Positions 23,184 through 32,223 of a stretch of DNA of 64,000 nucleotides are shown in pieces. The DNA is taken from the NCBI GenBank assembly GCA_036271555.1, contig DATBAK010000001.1, forward strand, positions 81,175 through 145,174. Direction: 5' to 3'. This stretch comes from Acidimicrobiia bacterium (GTDB taxonomy: Bacteria; Actinomycetota; Acidimicrobiia; IMCC26256; PALSA-610). The first letter of the stretch is position 1. Each line of letters begins with the position of its first letter. The notes below the pieces were generated by a model, which had not been told where the DNA came from, searched no databases, and saw only the letters and a list, made by a program, of their open reading frames with translations. The position numbers and the translations under genes were made by a program.

Positions 23184-24149
23184 TCAGCGCAGGTCGTCGG
23201 CGATCTGCGCGAAGAGACGGACGGTCTCGGTGTCGGGATAGTCGGAGCACCACGGGTAGAAGCCGGTGCATCCCAAATCGACGTAGGTCTGGATCCGCGC
23301 CGCGACCTGCTCCGGCGTGCCGACCAAGTTGCCGGCGCGCCACGACTCGAACGGCTCACGGCGCATCGACAGCGAGCCCGCGTCGACGATCTCCTGCTCG
23401 GTCTCGCGGATGAAGATCTCACCCGAGATCGTCTTGCGGATCTCGTCGTAGTCGCGGCCGACGTCCTTGCAGTGGCCCTGGAGCACCTCGGCCTTGTGCT
23501 GCCAGTCGTGCGGCTTGCCACCGAAGTTCGACGCGTCCGCGAGCCGCGCGACCACGCGCAGGGTGAGCTGCTCACCGCCGCCGCCGATGAGGATCTCCGG
23601 GTGCGGCTGCTGCACCGGCTTCGGATCGCACTGCGCGCCATCGAGCGTGAAGTGGCGTCCGTGATACGAGACGTCGGGCTGCGACCACATCGCCTTCACG
23701 ACCTCGACCGTCTCGCGCAGCAGACGGATGCGGTCGGCGGGCACGGGGAACTCGTAGCCGTAACCCTTGAACTCGTGCTCGTACCAGCCCGCGCCGATTC
23801 CCCAGATGAGCCGCCCTCCCGACATCACGTCGATGTTCGCCGTGATCTTGGCGAGCAACCCGGGGTTGCGATACGGCGCGCACCCGACCATCTGCCCGAG
23901 CTTGATCCGCGACGTGCGCTGGCTGATCGCCGCCATCGTCGTCCAGCACTCGAACATCGTCTCGTGCGCAGGTACGGGCACATTGTGGAAGTGGTCGTAG
24001 ACCCACAACGAGTCGAAGCCGAGCGCCTCCGCGTACTGCGCGATCTCGACGGCCTTCGCCCACTTCGCCTGCGGGTCCGCGATCGAGGCGAGCTCCATCT
24101 TCCAACCCTGCGGGACGAACACGCCGAAGGTGAGGTCATGCGATGCCAT
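23184..24149 (-). CDS. LLM-class F420-dependent oxidoreductase
   Basis: A luciferase-like TIM-barrel flavin/F420 oxidoreductase of 321 residues. Family marks: FGVFVPQGWKMEL, GFDSLWVYDHF, the substrate/cofactor strand IKLGQMVGCAPYRNPGLLAK, GRLIWGIGAGWYEHEFKGYG and ILIGGGGEQLTLRVVARLAD. The cofactor is probably F420, as is usual for actinobacterial members of this shape, but FMN cannot be excluded. Substrate unknown. ATG at 24149 has GGAAGG close upstream. Convergent with the DUF1275 gene. Confidence 0.9.
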   Translation of the reverse strand: MASHDLTFGVFVPQGWKMELASIADPQAKWAKAVEIAQYAEALGFDSLWVYDHFHNVPVPAHETMFECWTTMAAISQRTSRIKLGQMVGCAPYRNPGLLAKITANIDVMSGGRLIWGIGAGWYEHEFKGYGYEFPVPADRIRLLRETVEVVKAMWSQPDVSYHGRHFTLDGAQCDPKPVQQPHPEILIGGGGEQLTLRVVARLADASNFGGKPHDWQHKAEVLQGHCKDVGRDYDEIRKTISGEIFIRETEQEIVDAGSLSMRREPFESWRAGNLVGTPEQVAARIQTYVDLGCTGFYPWCSDYPDTETVRLFAQIADDLR

Positions 24150-24238
24150 GCGACCTTCCTAGCAGTTGGACGCCTCCGCGCATTCAGCCGCGAGTACGTT
24201 GCGGACGTCCCGTCACATGCCGACCTGGGAGGCCAGCC

Positions 24239-24790
24239 ATGTGGGGAGTGTCGATTCGACGCGTGCTCGTCGCGAGCGCAGTCGTGGTGCCGATCGCGAT
24301 CGCGGTCCCCGCGGGCGCAGCGTCGAAGACCGCGACGATCCAGGCGCACTTCAACCGCGGCGGCACCCAGGCGTACCTCCAAGACGGCGTGTGTCCCGAC
24401 CGCCACGTCGACGGCGATCCGTCCGAGGCGAAGTTCGAGGAGTACAACGAGGTCGACGCCGGCGGGCAGGGTCACGGCGACACCACCATCGGGCTCAGCA
24501 TCTGCTGGCAGAACTCGAGCGCGCTCGGCGGCAACTGCGTCGACCGCGGAACATTCGCGTACTCGACGGGCAGCGGAACACTGAAGGGCACCGTGAGCGG
24601 CTGCGAATCGTTCAGCGACAGCGACCCGTTCACGTTCACGCTCACGGTCACCGCCGCCGACGGCGACCTCACCGGCACGACGGGTCAGCTCGGCTACACG
24701 GGCTGCCAGCCCTTCGGCGGCGAGCTCGTCGCCAAGCTGAAGACGATGACCGACACGCCGCCCCGCACGCCCGCCGTCTGCTTCGACTGA
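24239..24790 (+). CDS. Secreted protein of unknown function
   Basis: 183 residues with a signal peptide (RRVLVASAVVVPIAIAVPAGAAS). The mature domain is β-rich with paired Cys (DGVCPDRH, ICWQNS, GNCVDRG, SGCESF, TGCQPF, PAVCFD), suggesting three disulfides. No known family. The start at 24239 follows GGGAGG by six bases; the ORF upstream of it is not needed. No operon partner. Confidence 0.75.
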   Translation: MWGVSIRRVLVASAVVVPIAIAVPAGAASKTATIQAHFNRGGTQAYLQDGVCPDRHVDGDPSEAKFEEYNEVDAGGQGHGDTTIGLSICWQNSSALGGNCVDRGTFAYSTGSGTLKGTVSGCESFSDSDPFTFTLTVTAADGDLTGTTGQLGYTGCQPFGGELVAKLKTMTDTPPRTPAVCFD

Positions 24791-24812
24791 CCGGGGCCCT
24801 GACGCGTCCGCG

Positions 24813-25187
24813 TCAGTCGCAGTGCGCAGCGGACCACGCGTCGATTGCGGCGCGCTCGGTCGTCGCGCGCGCGAACTGACGGGCGGCGACCGAGGCGCGC
24901 ACGGTCTCGGCGGCGGCGCGCAACGACGACGGTCCCGCCTGCTCGAAACGCGCGAGCGAGGCGCGGTAGGTCGCGATCGCGCGGACGAGCGCGGCCTCCG
25001 ACGCCTCGGGATCGGAAGCGTCGACACCGCGCAACGCGTCGGCCGCGCGCTGCAGATCGCCGAGCGCCGCGCACGCGGCCTTCTCGTCGACGACCCGGCC
25101 CGTCGGCCCCGAACCGTTCGACGACGCGCCGCCGCTGCACGCCGCGACCGCGAGACCGAGGACGACGACACACGCAGCCGCTCGCAT
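24813..25187 (-). CDS. Small lipoprotein
   Basis: 124 residues with a lipoprotein signal: RAAACVVVLGLAVAAC, lipobox LAVAAC with the lipidated Cys at 17. The mature part is a predicted helical bundle (AACAALGDLQRAADALRG, ALVRAIATYRASLARFEQAG) with two more Cys (KAACAAL and the C-terminal AAHCD). No family is recognised. TACCGT lies eight bases before the ATG with no RBS, which points to a leaderless transcript. Confidence 0.72.
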   Translation of the reverse strand: MRAAACVVVLGLAVAACSGGASSNGSGPTGRVVDEKAACAALGDLQRAADALRGVDASDPEASEAALVRAIATYRASLARFEQAGPSSLRAAAETVRASVAARQFARATTERAAIDAWSAAHCD

Positions 25188-25269
25188 CGGGCGGCACGGT
25201 AGCGGGATCGCCGGGAGGGTCGAGCGACCGTTGCGCTAGCATCTCCCGGTTCCACCCTCGAGAGTTCGA

Positions 25270-25342
25270 GCCCCCATCGTCTAGTGGCCCAGGACGCCGC
25301 CCTTTCAAGGCGGTAACGGGGATTCGAACTCCCCTGGGGGCA
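25270..25342 (+). tRNA. tRNA-Glu (anticodon TTC)
   Basis: Acceptor GCCCCCA/TGGGGGC, anticodon loop CTTTCAA on stem CCGCC/GGCGG, T-arm GGGGATTCGAACTCCCC. First of a three-tRNA cluster. Confidence 0.97.
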
Positions 25343-25346
25343 CATT

Positions 25347-25421
25347 GGTCCTGTGGTGCAGTTTGGAGTGCACGCCGCCCTGTCAAGGCGGAGGCCGCGG
25401 GTTCAAATCCCGTCAGGACCG
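25347..25421 (+). tRNA. tRNA-Asp (anticodon GTC)
   Basis: Acceptor GGTCCTG/CAGGACC, anticodon loop CTGTCAA on stem CCGCC/GGCGG, T-loop TTCAAAT. Five bases after tRNA-Glu, so probably one transcript. Confidence 0.97.
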
Positions 25422-25450
25422 CGGATCGGCGGCGTTGCCGTCGGATGCCA

Positions 25451-25523
25451 GGCCGGGTAGCTCAGTTGGCAGAGCGTGCGCCTGAAAAGCGCAAGGTCAC
25501 CGGATCGACGCCGGTCCCGGCCA
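25451..25523 (+). tRNA. tRNA-Phe (anticodon GAA)
   Basis: Acceptor GGCCGGG/CCCGGCC, anticodon loop CTGAAAA on stem TGCGC/GCGCA. The T-loop reads ATCGACG, unusual in having A instead of T at position 54, but the arms pair correctly. Confidence 0.95.
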
Positions 25524-25696
25524 CTGTCTTTATCGGTCGGGCTCGCAAGCGTCGCCCTGCTGACGCCTCAGGCCCAACTCGGCCGGACCGCGAAGCGCCC
25601 GGCCGTTCATGCCGGAACGATGCGCACTCGGCGCGTTCGCTGCGTCGCGCGAGCCGATTCGATCAGCGGGCCGCAACCGAGCGCGCTCGTCGGCGC

Positions 25697-25906
25697 CTAG
25701 ATCGCGTGGCCTTCTTCGACTTGCTCGAGGAAGGCGCGGATCTCGCTCGCCTTGAACCGGCGGTGACCGCCGAGCGTGCGAATCGCGGAGATCTTGCCGG
25801 CGCGCGCCCAACGCGTCACGGTCTTCGGGTTCACGCGGAACATCGCCGCGACCTCGGAAGGGGTGAGGAGGGCGTCATCGGCGTCGCGGGCATTCGGCTT
25901 GTCCAT
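25697..25906 (-). CDS. BldC-type MerR-like small DNA-binding protein
   Basis: 69 residues consisting of a single winged HTH: LLTPSEVAAMFRVNPKTVTR, WARAGKISAIRTLGGHRRFK and ASEIRAFLEQ. This is the BldC architecture (MerR-like DNA-binding domain without effector domain), a developmental regulator in streptomycetes and conserved through Actinobacteria. The start at 25906 follows GGGAG; longer frames lack one. Divergent from parA across 213 bp containing two copies of CGTACRCTGCRCAG, which could be its targets (inference). Confidence 0.85.
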   Translation of the reverse strand: MDKPNARDADDALLTPSEVAAMFRVNPKTVTRWARAGKISAIRTLGGHRRFKASEIRAFLEQVEEGHAI

Positions 25907-26081
25907 CGTCGTCGCTCCCTGACTCGATCTGCGTGGGCCACCCAACCGCGCGTCAGCGCCGGGGCCGGATCTCGTCCGCCGCATCCTGGCGACGACGACG
26001 GGACCCTGCGGGCTGGGCAGATCCGTCTATACCCACAGTAGTCGATGCCGCCCGAGGCGTCGCAAAGGGGACAAAGACGGC

Positions 26082-26117
26082 CGTACGCTGCACAGACGCC
26101 GCTCGTACACTGCGCAG
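26082..26117 (+). promoter_or_regulatory. Direct repeat and -10 box immediately upstream of parA
   Basis: CGTACGCTGCACAG (26082-26095) and CGTACACTGCGCAG (26104-26117) are 22 bp apart, two turns of the helix. The second copy contains TACACT, which lies eight bases before the ATG. No RBS is visible, so a leaderless transcript starting at or near 26120 is likely. Confidence 0.5.
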
Positions 26118-26119
26118 CG

Positions 26120-26887
26120 ATGGCACGGGTGCTCGCGATCGCCAACCAGAAGGGCGGCGTCGCGAAGACGACGACGGTGCACGCGCTCGGCACCGCGCTC
26201 GCGCGTCTCGGCGACCGCGTGCTGCTCGTCGACCTCGACCCGCAGGCCTGTCTCACGTTCTCGACGGGGCTCGACCCCGATCGGATCGGCGTGTCGTTGC
26301 ACGACGTGCTCGTCGGTCGCAACAAGGCCGCCGACGCGCGCCACGATCTCGGCGAGCTGTCGATCCTCCCCGCGTCGATCGATCTCGCGGGCACGGAGCT
26401 CTTCCTGCTCGGCCGCACCGGACGCGAGTACGCGCTCACACGCGCCATCGAACCGTTGCTCGACGAGTTCGACACCGTCCTCCTCGACTGCCCGCCGTCG
26501 CTCGGCGTGCTCACGGTCAACGGGCTCACCGCCGCGCACGAGGTCGTGATCCCGTTGCAGTGCGAAGCGCTCGCGCACCGCGGCGTCGGTCAGCTGCTCG
26601 ACACCGTCAACGACGTGCGCACCTTCACGAACCCGAACCTCGTCGTGCGGGGCGTGATCGCCACGATGTTCGACAGCCGCACGCGTCACGGTCGCGAAGT
26701 GATCGAGGACGCGCAGACGCGCTTCGGGCTCACGGTGCTCGAGCCGCCGATCCCGAAGTCGGTGCGCTTCGCGGAGGCGCCGGGGCGCGGCGTGTCGATC
26801 CTCGATCACGCGTCCAACTCGCGCGGCGCGCAGGCGTATCGCGAGGTCGCGCGCACGCTGCACGCGGATCCGCTCCCGCATGACTGA
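26120..26887 (+). CDS. ParA-family ATPase
   Basis: Soj/ParA-like Walker ATPase used to position DNA or cellular cargo. Deviant Walker A NQKGGVAKTTT at residues 9-19, Walker A' LVDLDPQACLT and Walker B DTVLLDCPPSLGVLT, with the C-terminal helix after RGAQAYREVAR. No parB is adjacent. It is 255 residues, and the next gene (zinc-ribbon protein) overlaps its 3' end by 8 bp, so they are cotranscribed. A solo ParA next to BldC rather than at the origin suggests cargo positioning other than chromosome partition, but the sequence cannot decide. Confidence 0.9.
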   Translation: MARVLAIANQKGGVAKTTTVHALGTALARLGDRVLLVDLDPQACLTFSTGLDPDRIGVSLHDVLVGRNKAADARHDLGELSILPASIDLAGTELFLLGRTGREYALTRAIEPLLDEFDTVLLDCPPSLGVLTVNGLTAAHEVVIPLQCEALAHRGVGQLLDTVNDVRTFTNPNLVVRGVIATMFDSRTRHGREVIEDAQTRFGLTVLEPPIPKSVRFAEAPGRGVSILDHASNSRGAQAYREVARTLHADPLPHD

Positions 26888-27233
26888 CCCGGGACTCGCA
26901 CGCACGCGTCCGACGAAGCGAACGCGCGATCCGCTCGGGAAGTCGGCGCTCTTCTCGACCGGCGGGAGCGAACGCATGCCCGTCCCGATCGACGCCGACG
27001 CGGAAGGTCGCGGCGCGAGCCATCTCTTCACGAAGCCCGACGCCACTCCGGGCACGCTGATCGTCGACTGCGCGGCGTGCGGTCGCCGGACGCGCATCAC
27101 GTACGCCGAGTTCGCGACGCTCCACTTCCCCGTGTGGCTCTGGATCCCGTCGCCCGCGCGCACGCACCGGCATTGGTTGCGCTGCCCGACGTGCCACCGC
27201 TTCGCGTGGCTGCGCGCCGGCTGGCTCGAATAG
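26880..27233 (+). CDS. Zinc-ribbon protein of unknown function
   Basis: 117 residues: a basic disordered N-terminus (ARTRPTKRTRDP), then a conserved-looking domain with two CxxC knuckles, VDCAACGRRTRIT and LRCPTCHRFAWLR, separated by a hydrophobic FPVWLWIPSPARTHRHW. The arrangement indicates one Zn ribbon. It overlaps parA by 8 bp, suggesting a functional link. No named family is recognised. Confidence 0.75.
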   Translation: MTDPGLARTRPTKRTRDPLGKSALFSTGGSERMPVPIDADAEGRGASHLFTKPDATPGTLIVDCAACGRRTRITYAEFATLHFPVWLWIPSPARTHRHWLRCPTCHRFAWLRAGWLE

Positions 27234-27274
27234 GCGCCGGCAACCTTCGGCGTGACCCGCGTGTCTGCCCGTTG

Positions 27275-27883
27275 ATGACCGGAACTCGCATCGTCGTGGC
27301 CGCAACGCTCGTGATCGCGCTCGGCGCGTGTCACGGCGGGTCGAAGCAGGCATCACCGTCGAGCTCCTCGACCTCGACGTCGACAACAACGACGATCGTC
27401 TCCACGACGACGGCCGCGCCGACCACCACCACCGCCGCCGCGACGACCACCGCCGTCTCGTCGGTCCCACGTTGTCGCAGCGCGAACCTCCGCATCACCG
27501 CGTCGGCACCGGACGGCGCCGCGGGCACCGAGTACTTCGAGCTGCAGTACCGGAACGCGGGCACCGCGCCGTGCGAGATGACGGGCTATCCCGGCGTGTC
27601 GTTCCTCGACGCGACCGGCAAGCAGATCGGCGTGCCCGCGCGCCGCAGCGGACAGTCGTACACGAGCGTCGTCGATCCGGTCGGCGGGACCGTCTCCTCG
27701 CAGGTCGCCGCGGGCAACCCGAGCGTGAGGATGTGCCCGGCCGCGTCGACGCACACTGTTCGCGTGTATCCGCCGAACGAGACCGCGCCGGTGAACGTCA
27801 CGATCGCCGGCGGTCTGAGCGTCTGCTCCGCGCAGAACCCGCCCGCGTTCATCGAACCCGTGGTCGCGACGGCGAACGGTTGA
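27275..27883 (+). CDS. DUF4232-type lipoprotein
   Basis: 202 residues: lipoprotein signal (VVAATLVIALGAC, Cys19), a long Ser/Thr linker, and a DUF4232 domain with Cys pairs. It begins PRCRSANLRITASAPDGAAG and continues YFELQYRNAGTAPCEMTGYPG, then GLSVCSAQ. DUF4232 proteins are common surface lipoproteins of mycobacteria and streptomycetes without known function. Ends 1 bp before the convergent propeller gene's stop. Confidence 0.82.
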   Translation: MTGTRIVVAATLVIALGACHGGSKQASPSSSSTSTSTTTTIVSTTTAAPTTTTAAATTTAVSSVPRCRSANLRITASAPDGAAGTEYFELQYRNAGTAPCEMTGYPGVSFLDATGKQIGVPARRSGQSYTSVVDPVGGTVSSQVAAGNPSVRMCPAASTHTVRVYPPNETAPVNVTIAGGLSVCSAQNPPAFIEPVVATANG

Positions 27884-27884
27884 T

Positions 27885-29066
27885 CTACGAGGTGTGCGGA
27901 ATCAGCGCGTAGAGCTGGTCGGAGGTCGCGACGTAGATGCGGATGCCCGACGCGGTGATCCCCTCGAGCGCTGTGTTCGTGAACACTCGAGTGCCCTCCA
28001 GCATCCCGGTCGTGATCGAGCGCGCCTGCACCTGGCTCTTGTTCGAGAAATCGCTGTTGTAGACCGTGTAGAAGGTCGAACCGACGATCGCCGGGTCGAA
28101 GCCCGTGTTGGCGCGCGGACCCCACAGCCGCGCACCGGTCGTCGCGTCGTAGCCGGAGAGCTGACTGCCGCCGCTCGAGCTGACGTGGTTGTCGCCGTCG
28201 AGGGCGACAGTGTCGCCGACCGCGAGCACGTTCGCACCGTTCGCCCGCCACGCGACCGCGCCGGTCGTCGGGTCGATGACGAGCGTCCCGAACCCCGCGC
28301 CCTCCTGCGGCGTGTACTCGACTGCGTAGACGAGGCCGTGCGCGTAGACCGTCTTGCTCACGGCCGACGTCGGCGCGCCCGGAGCCTTGAACACCACCGA
28401 CGACTGTCCGTCGGTCTCGCCGTACACGGTCAGGAAGTCGTGCTGCACGTCGCTCGCATTGAGCGTGGTGCTCCAGACATACAGATTGCCGTCGCCGAGT
28501 GCGAGCGTCCCGGCCGATTGGTGTGCGCTCTTCGTCCACACGAGCGTGCCCGTCGCGTCGTAGCGCGTGACCGCGAGCGTCGTGTACACCTGCCGCCCCT
28601 CGTTGACGACGAACACGTTCGCGCCGTCGATCGCGACGCCGGTGATGCCATGGCGACCCGGCGGGACGGCGCTCCAACGCACGCGTCCGTCGGTCGCGTC
28701 GAGGGCGATGACGTGTCCTGTCCCGTTGGTCGCCCGCGTGTGCAGGTAGACCACACCGTTCGCGACTGCGTCGATCTGCGAGTCGCTGACCGTGCCGAGC
28801 GAGTGGGTCCAGCCGACCGCGCCCGTCGCGGAGTTGAAGGTCCGGACGGTCGACGAGAACGCCTGCCCACCGTTGGGCCCGACCCGATCGACCGTGAAGA
28901 GCTTGCTCCCCACGACGATCGGCGCCTGGCACGCCGGACAGTTCACGGACCACCGGTTCGTGAACGTCACGGTCGGCGGCGACGCCGCGAACGACTGCGC
29001 CGCCACGCCCGACCCGAGTGATCCGAGCGCGATCACGAAGAATGCCACTACCCCACGCTTCAGCAT
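27885..29066 (-). CDS. Secreted PQQ-like β-propeller protein
   Basis: 393 residues with a signal peptide (GVVAFFVIALGSLGSGVAAQ) and repeated blades of the PQQ/quinoprotein type. The blade motif is TFNSATGAVGWTHSLG, ALDATDGRVRWSAVP, RYDATGTLVWTKSA, VIDPTTGAVAWRANG and GYDATTGARLWGPR. A CPAC pair follows the signal. The catalytic Ca/PQQ ligands of dehydrogenases are not evident, so it is more likely a scaffold or binding propeller. It lies 9 bp upstream of the purM stop on the same strand but is functionally unrelated. Confidence 0.82.
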   Translation of the reverse strand: MLKRGVVAFFVIALGSLGSGVAAQSFAASPPTVTFTNRWSVNCPACQAPIVVGSKLFTVDRVGPNGGQAFSSTVRTFNSATGAVGWTHSLGTVSDSQIDAVANGVVYLHTRATNGTGHVIALDATDGRVRWSAVPPGRHGITGVAIDGANVFVVNEGRQVYTTLAVTRYDATGTLVWTKSAHQSAGTLALGDGNLYVWSTTLNASDVQHDFLTVYGETDGQSSVVFKAPGAPTSAVSKTVYAHGLVYAVEYTPQEGAGFGTLVIDPTTGAVAWRANGANVLAVGDTVALDGDNHVSSSGGSQLSGYDATTGARLWGPRANTGFDPAIVGSTFYTVYNSDFSNKSQVQARSITTGMLEGTRVFTNTALEGITASGIRIYVATSDQLYALIPHTS

Positions 29067-29075
29067 GGCGGAAGC

Positions 29076-30137
29076 CTACGTCCGATATGTCCGCTCTACC
29101 ACCCCGCGTCCGTGGCCGGCGCCGACCTCGCCGATCTCTGAGGCGTCGTGTCCGGCGGCCGCCAGGACCGCGACCGCGGGCTCGACCTCGGCAGCCGGCA
29201 CGATCGCGACCATTCCGACGCCGAGGTTGAACACGTGCTCCATCTCGTCGTCGGCGACGTCGCCGGCGGCCTGGATCTCGGCGAAGATCCGGGGCTCGGG
29301 CCACGAGCCGCGCCGCACGACCGCGTCGACGTCGTCGGGGAGCGCACGCGCGATGTTGTCGGGCAGTCCGCCCCCGGTGATGTGCGCAAAGCCGTGGACC
29401 TCGACGGCGTCCACGAGCGCGCGCATCGCCGGCGCGTAGATGACGCTCGGCAGCAGCAGCTCCTCGCCGAGCGAGCGATCGGCGCCCGGCCACGCGGGAT
29501 CGTCGAGCACGCGTCCGCGGCGATCGAGCAGCGCCCGCCGCGCCAGCGAGTACCCGTTGCAGCGCAAACCGGGACTCGCGATGCCGATCAAGCGGTCGCC
29601 GGCCCGCACGCCGCGCGGCAGCACGCGCGAACGCTCGACGACACCGACCGCGAAGCCGACGAGGTCGAACTCGCCCGGCGCCATCAGGTCGGGGTGCTCC
29701 GAGGTCTCACCACCGAGCAGCGCGCAGCCCGCGGTCACACACCCGTCGGCGACCCCCGCGACGATCTCTTCGACCTCGTCGGGCACGAGGTGACCCATCG
29801 ACACGTAGTCGAGGAAGAACAGCGGCTCCGCGCCCTGCACCGCGATGTCGTCCGCCGACATCGCGACAAGGTCGATCCCGATCGTCCGCCGGCGGCCCGT
29901 GAGGCGCGCGATCACCGACTTCGTGCCGACGCCGTCGGTCGACGACACGAGCACCGGATCGTCGTAGCGCTTCCAGTCGATCGCGAACAGTCCGCCGAAG
30001 CCGCCGAGATCGCTCACGACCTCGGGCCGGAACGTCTTGCGGACGTGCGTCTTGATGAGCTCGACGGTCTTGTCGCCCGCCGCGATGTCGACGCCCGCGT
30101 CGCGGTACGTCAGCGGCGCGCCGTCGCGCTCGGTCAC
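29076..30137 (-). CDS. purM: Phosphoribosylformylglycinamidine cyclo-ligase
   Basis: AIR synthetase, step 5 of de novo purine synthesis: FGAM + ATP to AIR. 353 residues with the family marks VSSTDGVGTKSVIARLTGR, SADDIAVQGAEPLFFLDYVS, LLGGETSEHPDLMAPGEFDL, HITGGGLPDNIARALP and the C-terminal NLGVGMVAIV. The GTG start at 30137 lies 8 bp after the purF stop, so purF-purM form an operon. Identification is secure. Confidence 0.96.
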   Translation of the reverse strand: MTERDGAPLTYRDAGVDIAAGDKTVELIKTHVRKTFRPEVVSDLGGFGGLFAIDWKRYDDPVLVSSTDGVGTKSVIARLTGRRRTIGIDLVAMSADDIAVQGAEPLFFLDYVSMGHLVPDEVEEIVAGVADGCVTAGCALLGGETSEHPDLMAPGEFDLVGFAVGVVERSRVLPRGVRAGDRLIGIASPGLRCNGYSLARRALLDRRGRVLDDPAWPGADRSLGEELLLPSVIYAPAMRALVDAVEVHGFAHITGGGLPDNIARALPDDVDAVVRRGSWPEPRIFAEIQAAGDVADDEMEHVFNLGVGMVAIVPAAEVEPAVAVLAAAGHDASEIGEVGAGHGRGVVERTYRT

Positions 30138-30145
30138 GCGCGCGC

Positions 30146-31588
30146 TCAGACGGGCTCGACGCTGGGGAGGTGCAGCACGCGCTCGTCCTCCAGCACCAGC
30201 TTCATGTCGCTCTCCGGAACCGGCACGGGGTAGTCGCCGGTGAAGCACGCGGTGCAGAAGCCCTCGGCGCCCGCACCCGTGGCCGCGATCAAGCGGTCGA
30301 GCTCGAGGTACCCGAGCGAATCGACGCCGAGGAAGTCCTTGATCTCGCCGACCGACATGTCGGCCGCGAGCAGATCGCTGCGCTTGCCGGTGTCGAGGCC
30401 GTAGAAGCACGGCCACTTGTACGGCGGCGACGACACACGGAAGTGCACCTCGGTCGCGCCCGCCTCGCGGAGCAGCGCGATCGTCTCGCGCGTGGTCGTG
30501 CCGCGCACGATGGAGTCGTCGACCACGATGACGCGCTTGCCCTTCACGTTCGACGGCAGCGGGTTGAGCTTGATGCGGACGCTCGCGCCGCGGGCGTGCG
30601 CACGCGGGTCGATGAACGTGCGCCCGACGTAGCGGTTCTTCACGAAACCGTCGCCGTACGGGATGCCCGACTGGCGCGCGTAACCCTGCGCGGCGGGGAC
30701 GCCCGACTCGGGAACCGGCATCACCATGTCGCCGTCGACCGGCGCCTGGCGCGCGAGCTCCTCGCCCATGCGCTGGCGCGCGGAGTGCACGCTCTGCCCG
30801 TACAGCTGCGTGTCGGGGCGCGCGATGTAGACGAACTCGAAGAGGCAGAGCTTCGGCGTCGGCTCCGCGTAGCGGATCGAGCGCACGCCGTTGGCGTCGA
30901 TCGCGACGAGCTCGCCGGGCTCCACCTCGCGAACGAAGTGCGCGCCGACGATGTCGAGCGCCGCGGTCTCCGACGCGAGGACCCAACCGCCCTCGGTGCG
31001 TCCGAGCACGAGGGGCCGGAATCCGTGCGGGTCGCGCACGCCGAAGAGGTGCGCCTCGTCCATGAGCACGAGCGAGAACGCGCCGGCGAGCTTGGGCAGC
31101 ACGACCTGGAGCGCGTGCTCGAGCTCCCGGCCGTCGGAGCGTTCGATGTCTTCGTAGGCCCGGCCGAGCAGCTCGCCGACGAGCTCGCTGTCGGAGGTGA
31201 GCACGCCGGGCAGCATGCCGAGGCTCTCGGCGAGCTCGACCGTGTTCGTGAGGTTGCCGTTGTGCCCCAGGGCGATGCCGGCGTCGCCGACCGAGCGGTA
31301 CACCGGCTGCGCGTTCCGCCACGTGCTCGACCCGGTGGTCGAGTAGCGCACGTGGCCCATCGCGAGATGGCCGTCGAGCGGCGCGAGCTTGAGCTCGTTG
31401 AAGACCTGGCTCACCAGGCCCATGTCCTTGATGACCGTGATCATCTCGCCGTCGCTGGCGGCGATGCCGGCGGACTCCTGGCCGCGGTGCTGCAGCGCGT
31501 ACAGCCCGAGGTACGTGAGGTGGGCGACCGGCCGGCCCGGGGCGTACACCCCGAAGACCCCGCAGGCCTCGCGAACCTGGTCGTCCAT
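30146..31588 (-). CDS. purF: Amidophosphoribosyltransferase
   Basis: First committed step of purine synthesis: PRPP + Gln to phosphoribosylamine. 480 residues. A short propeptide precedes the Ntn nucleophile Cys9 ([14 protein letters not shown]), with the glutaminase domain following ([22 protein letters not shown]). The PRTase domain shows [20 protein letters not shown] with the PRPP loop. Cys residues near [19 protein letters not shown] and GFCTACF fit the Bacillus-type 4Fe-4S enzyme. Start ATG 31588. Divergent from the APS-kinase gene, whose -10 box lies 63 bp away. Confidence 0.97.
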   Translation of the reverse strand: MDDQVREACGVFGVYAPGRPVAHLTYLGLYALQHRGQESAGIAASDGEMITVIKDMGLVSQVFNELKLAPLDGHLAMGHVRYSTTGSSTWRNAQPVYRSVGDAGIALGHNGNLTNTVELAESLGMLPGVLTSDSELVGELLGRAYEDIERSDGRELEHALQVVLPKLAGAFSLVLMDEAHLFGVRDPHGFRPLVLGRTEGGWVLASETAALDIVGAHFVREVEPGELVAIDANGVRSIRYAEPTPKLCLFEFVYIARPDTQLYGQSVHSARQRMGEELARQAPVDGDMVMPVPESGVPAAQGYARQSGIPYGDGFVKNRYVGRTFIDPRAHARGASVRIKLNPLPSNVKGKRVIVVDDSIVRGTTTRETIALLREAGATEVHFRVSSPPYKWPCFYGLDTGKRSDLLAADMSVGEIKDFLGVDSLGYLELDRLIAATGAGAEGFCTACFTGDYPVPVPESDMKLVLEDERVLHLPSVEPV

Positions 31589-31664
31589 GCCTCCATTATC
31601 CCATGCCCGCCGCGGTCCTCCGGGCTTCGGGGCCCTCGTCCGGGCACGACTACCGTCTGCCGCC

Positions 31665-32216
<552 letters not shown>

Positions 32217-32223
32217 GCCGCTG

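Noticed and set aside
27586..29493. 635-codon minus-strand frame over the propeller and purM genes
   Set aside because: Shadow of the real genes in another frame; composition is Arg/Gly/Ala-rich and no motif is found apart from the true purM frame.
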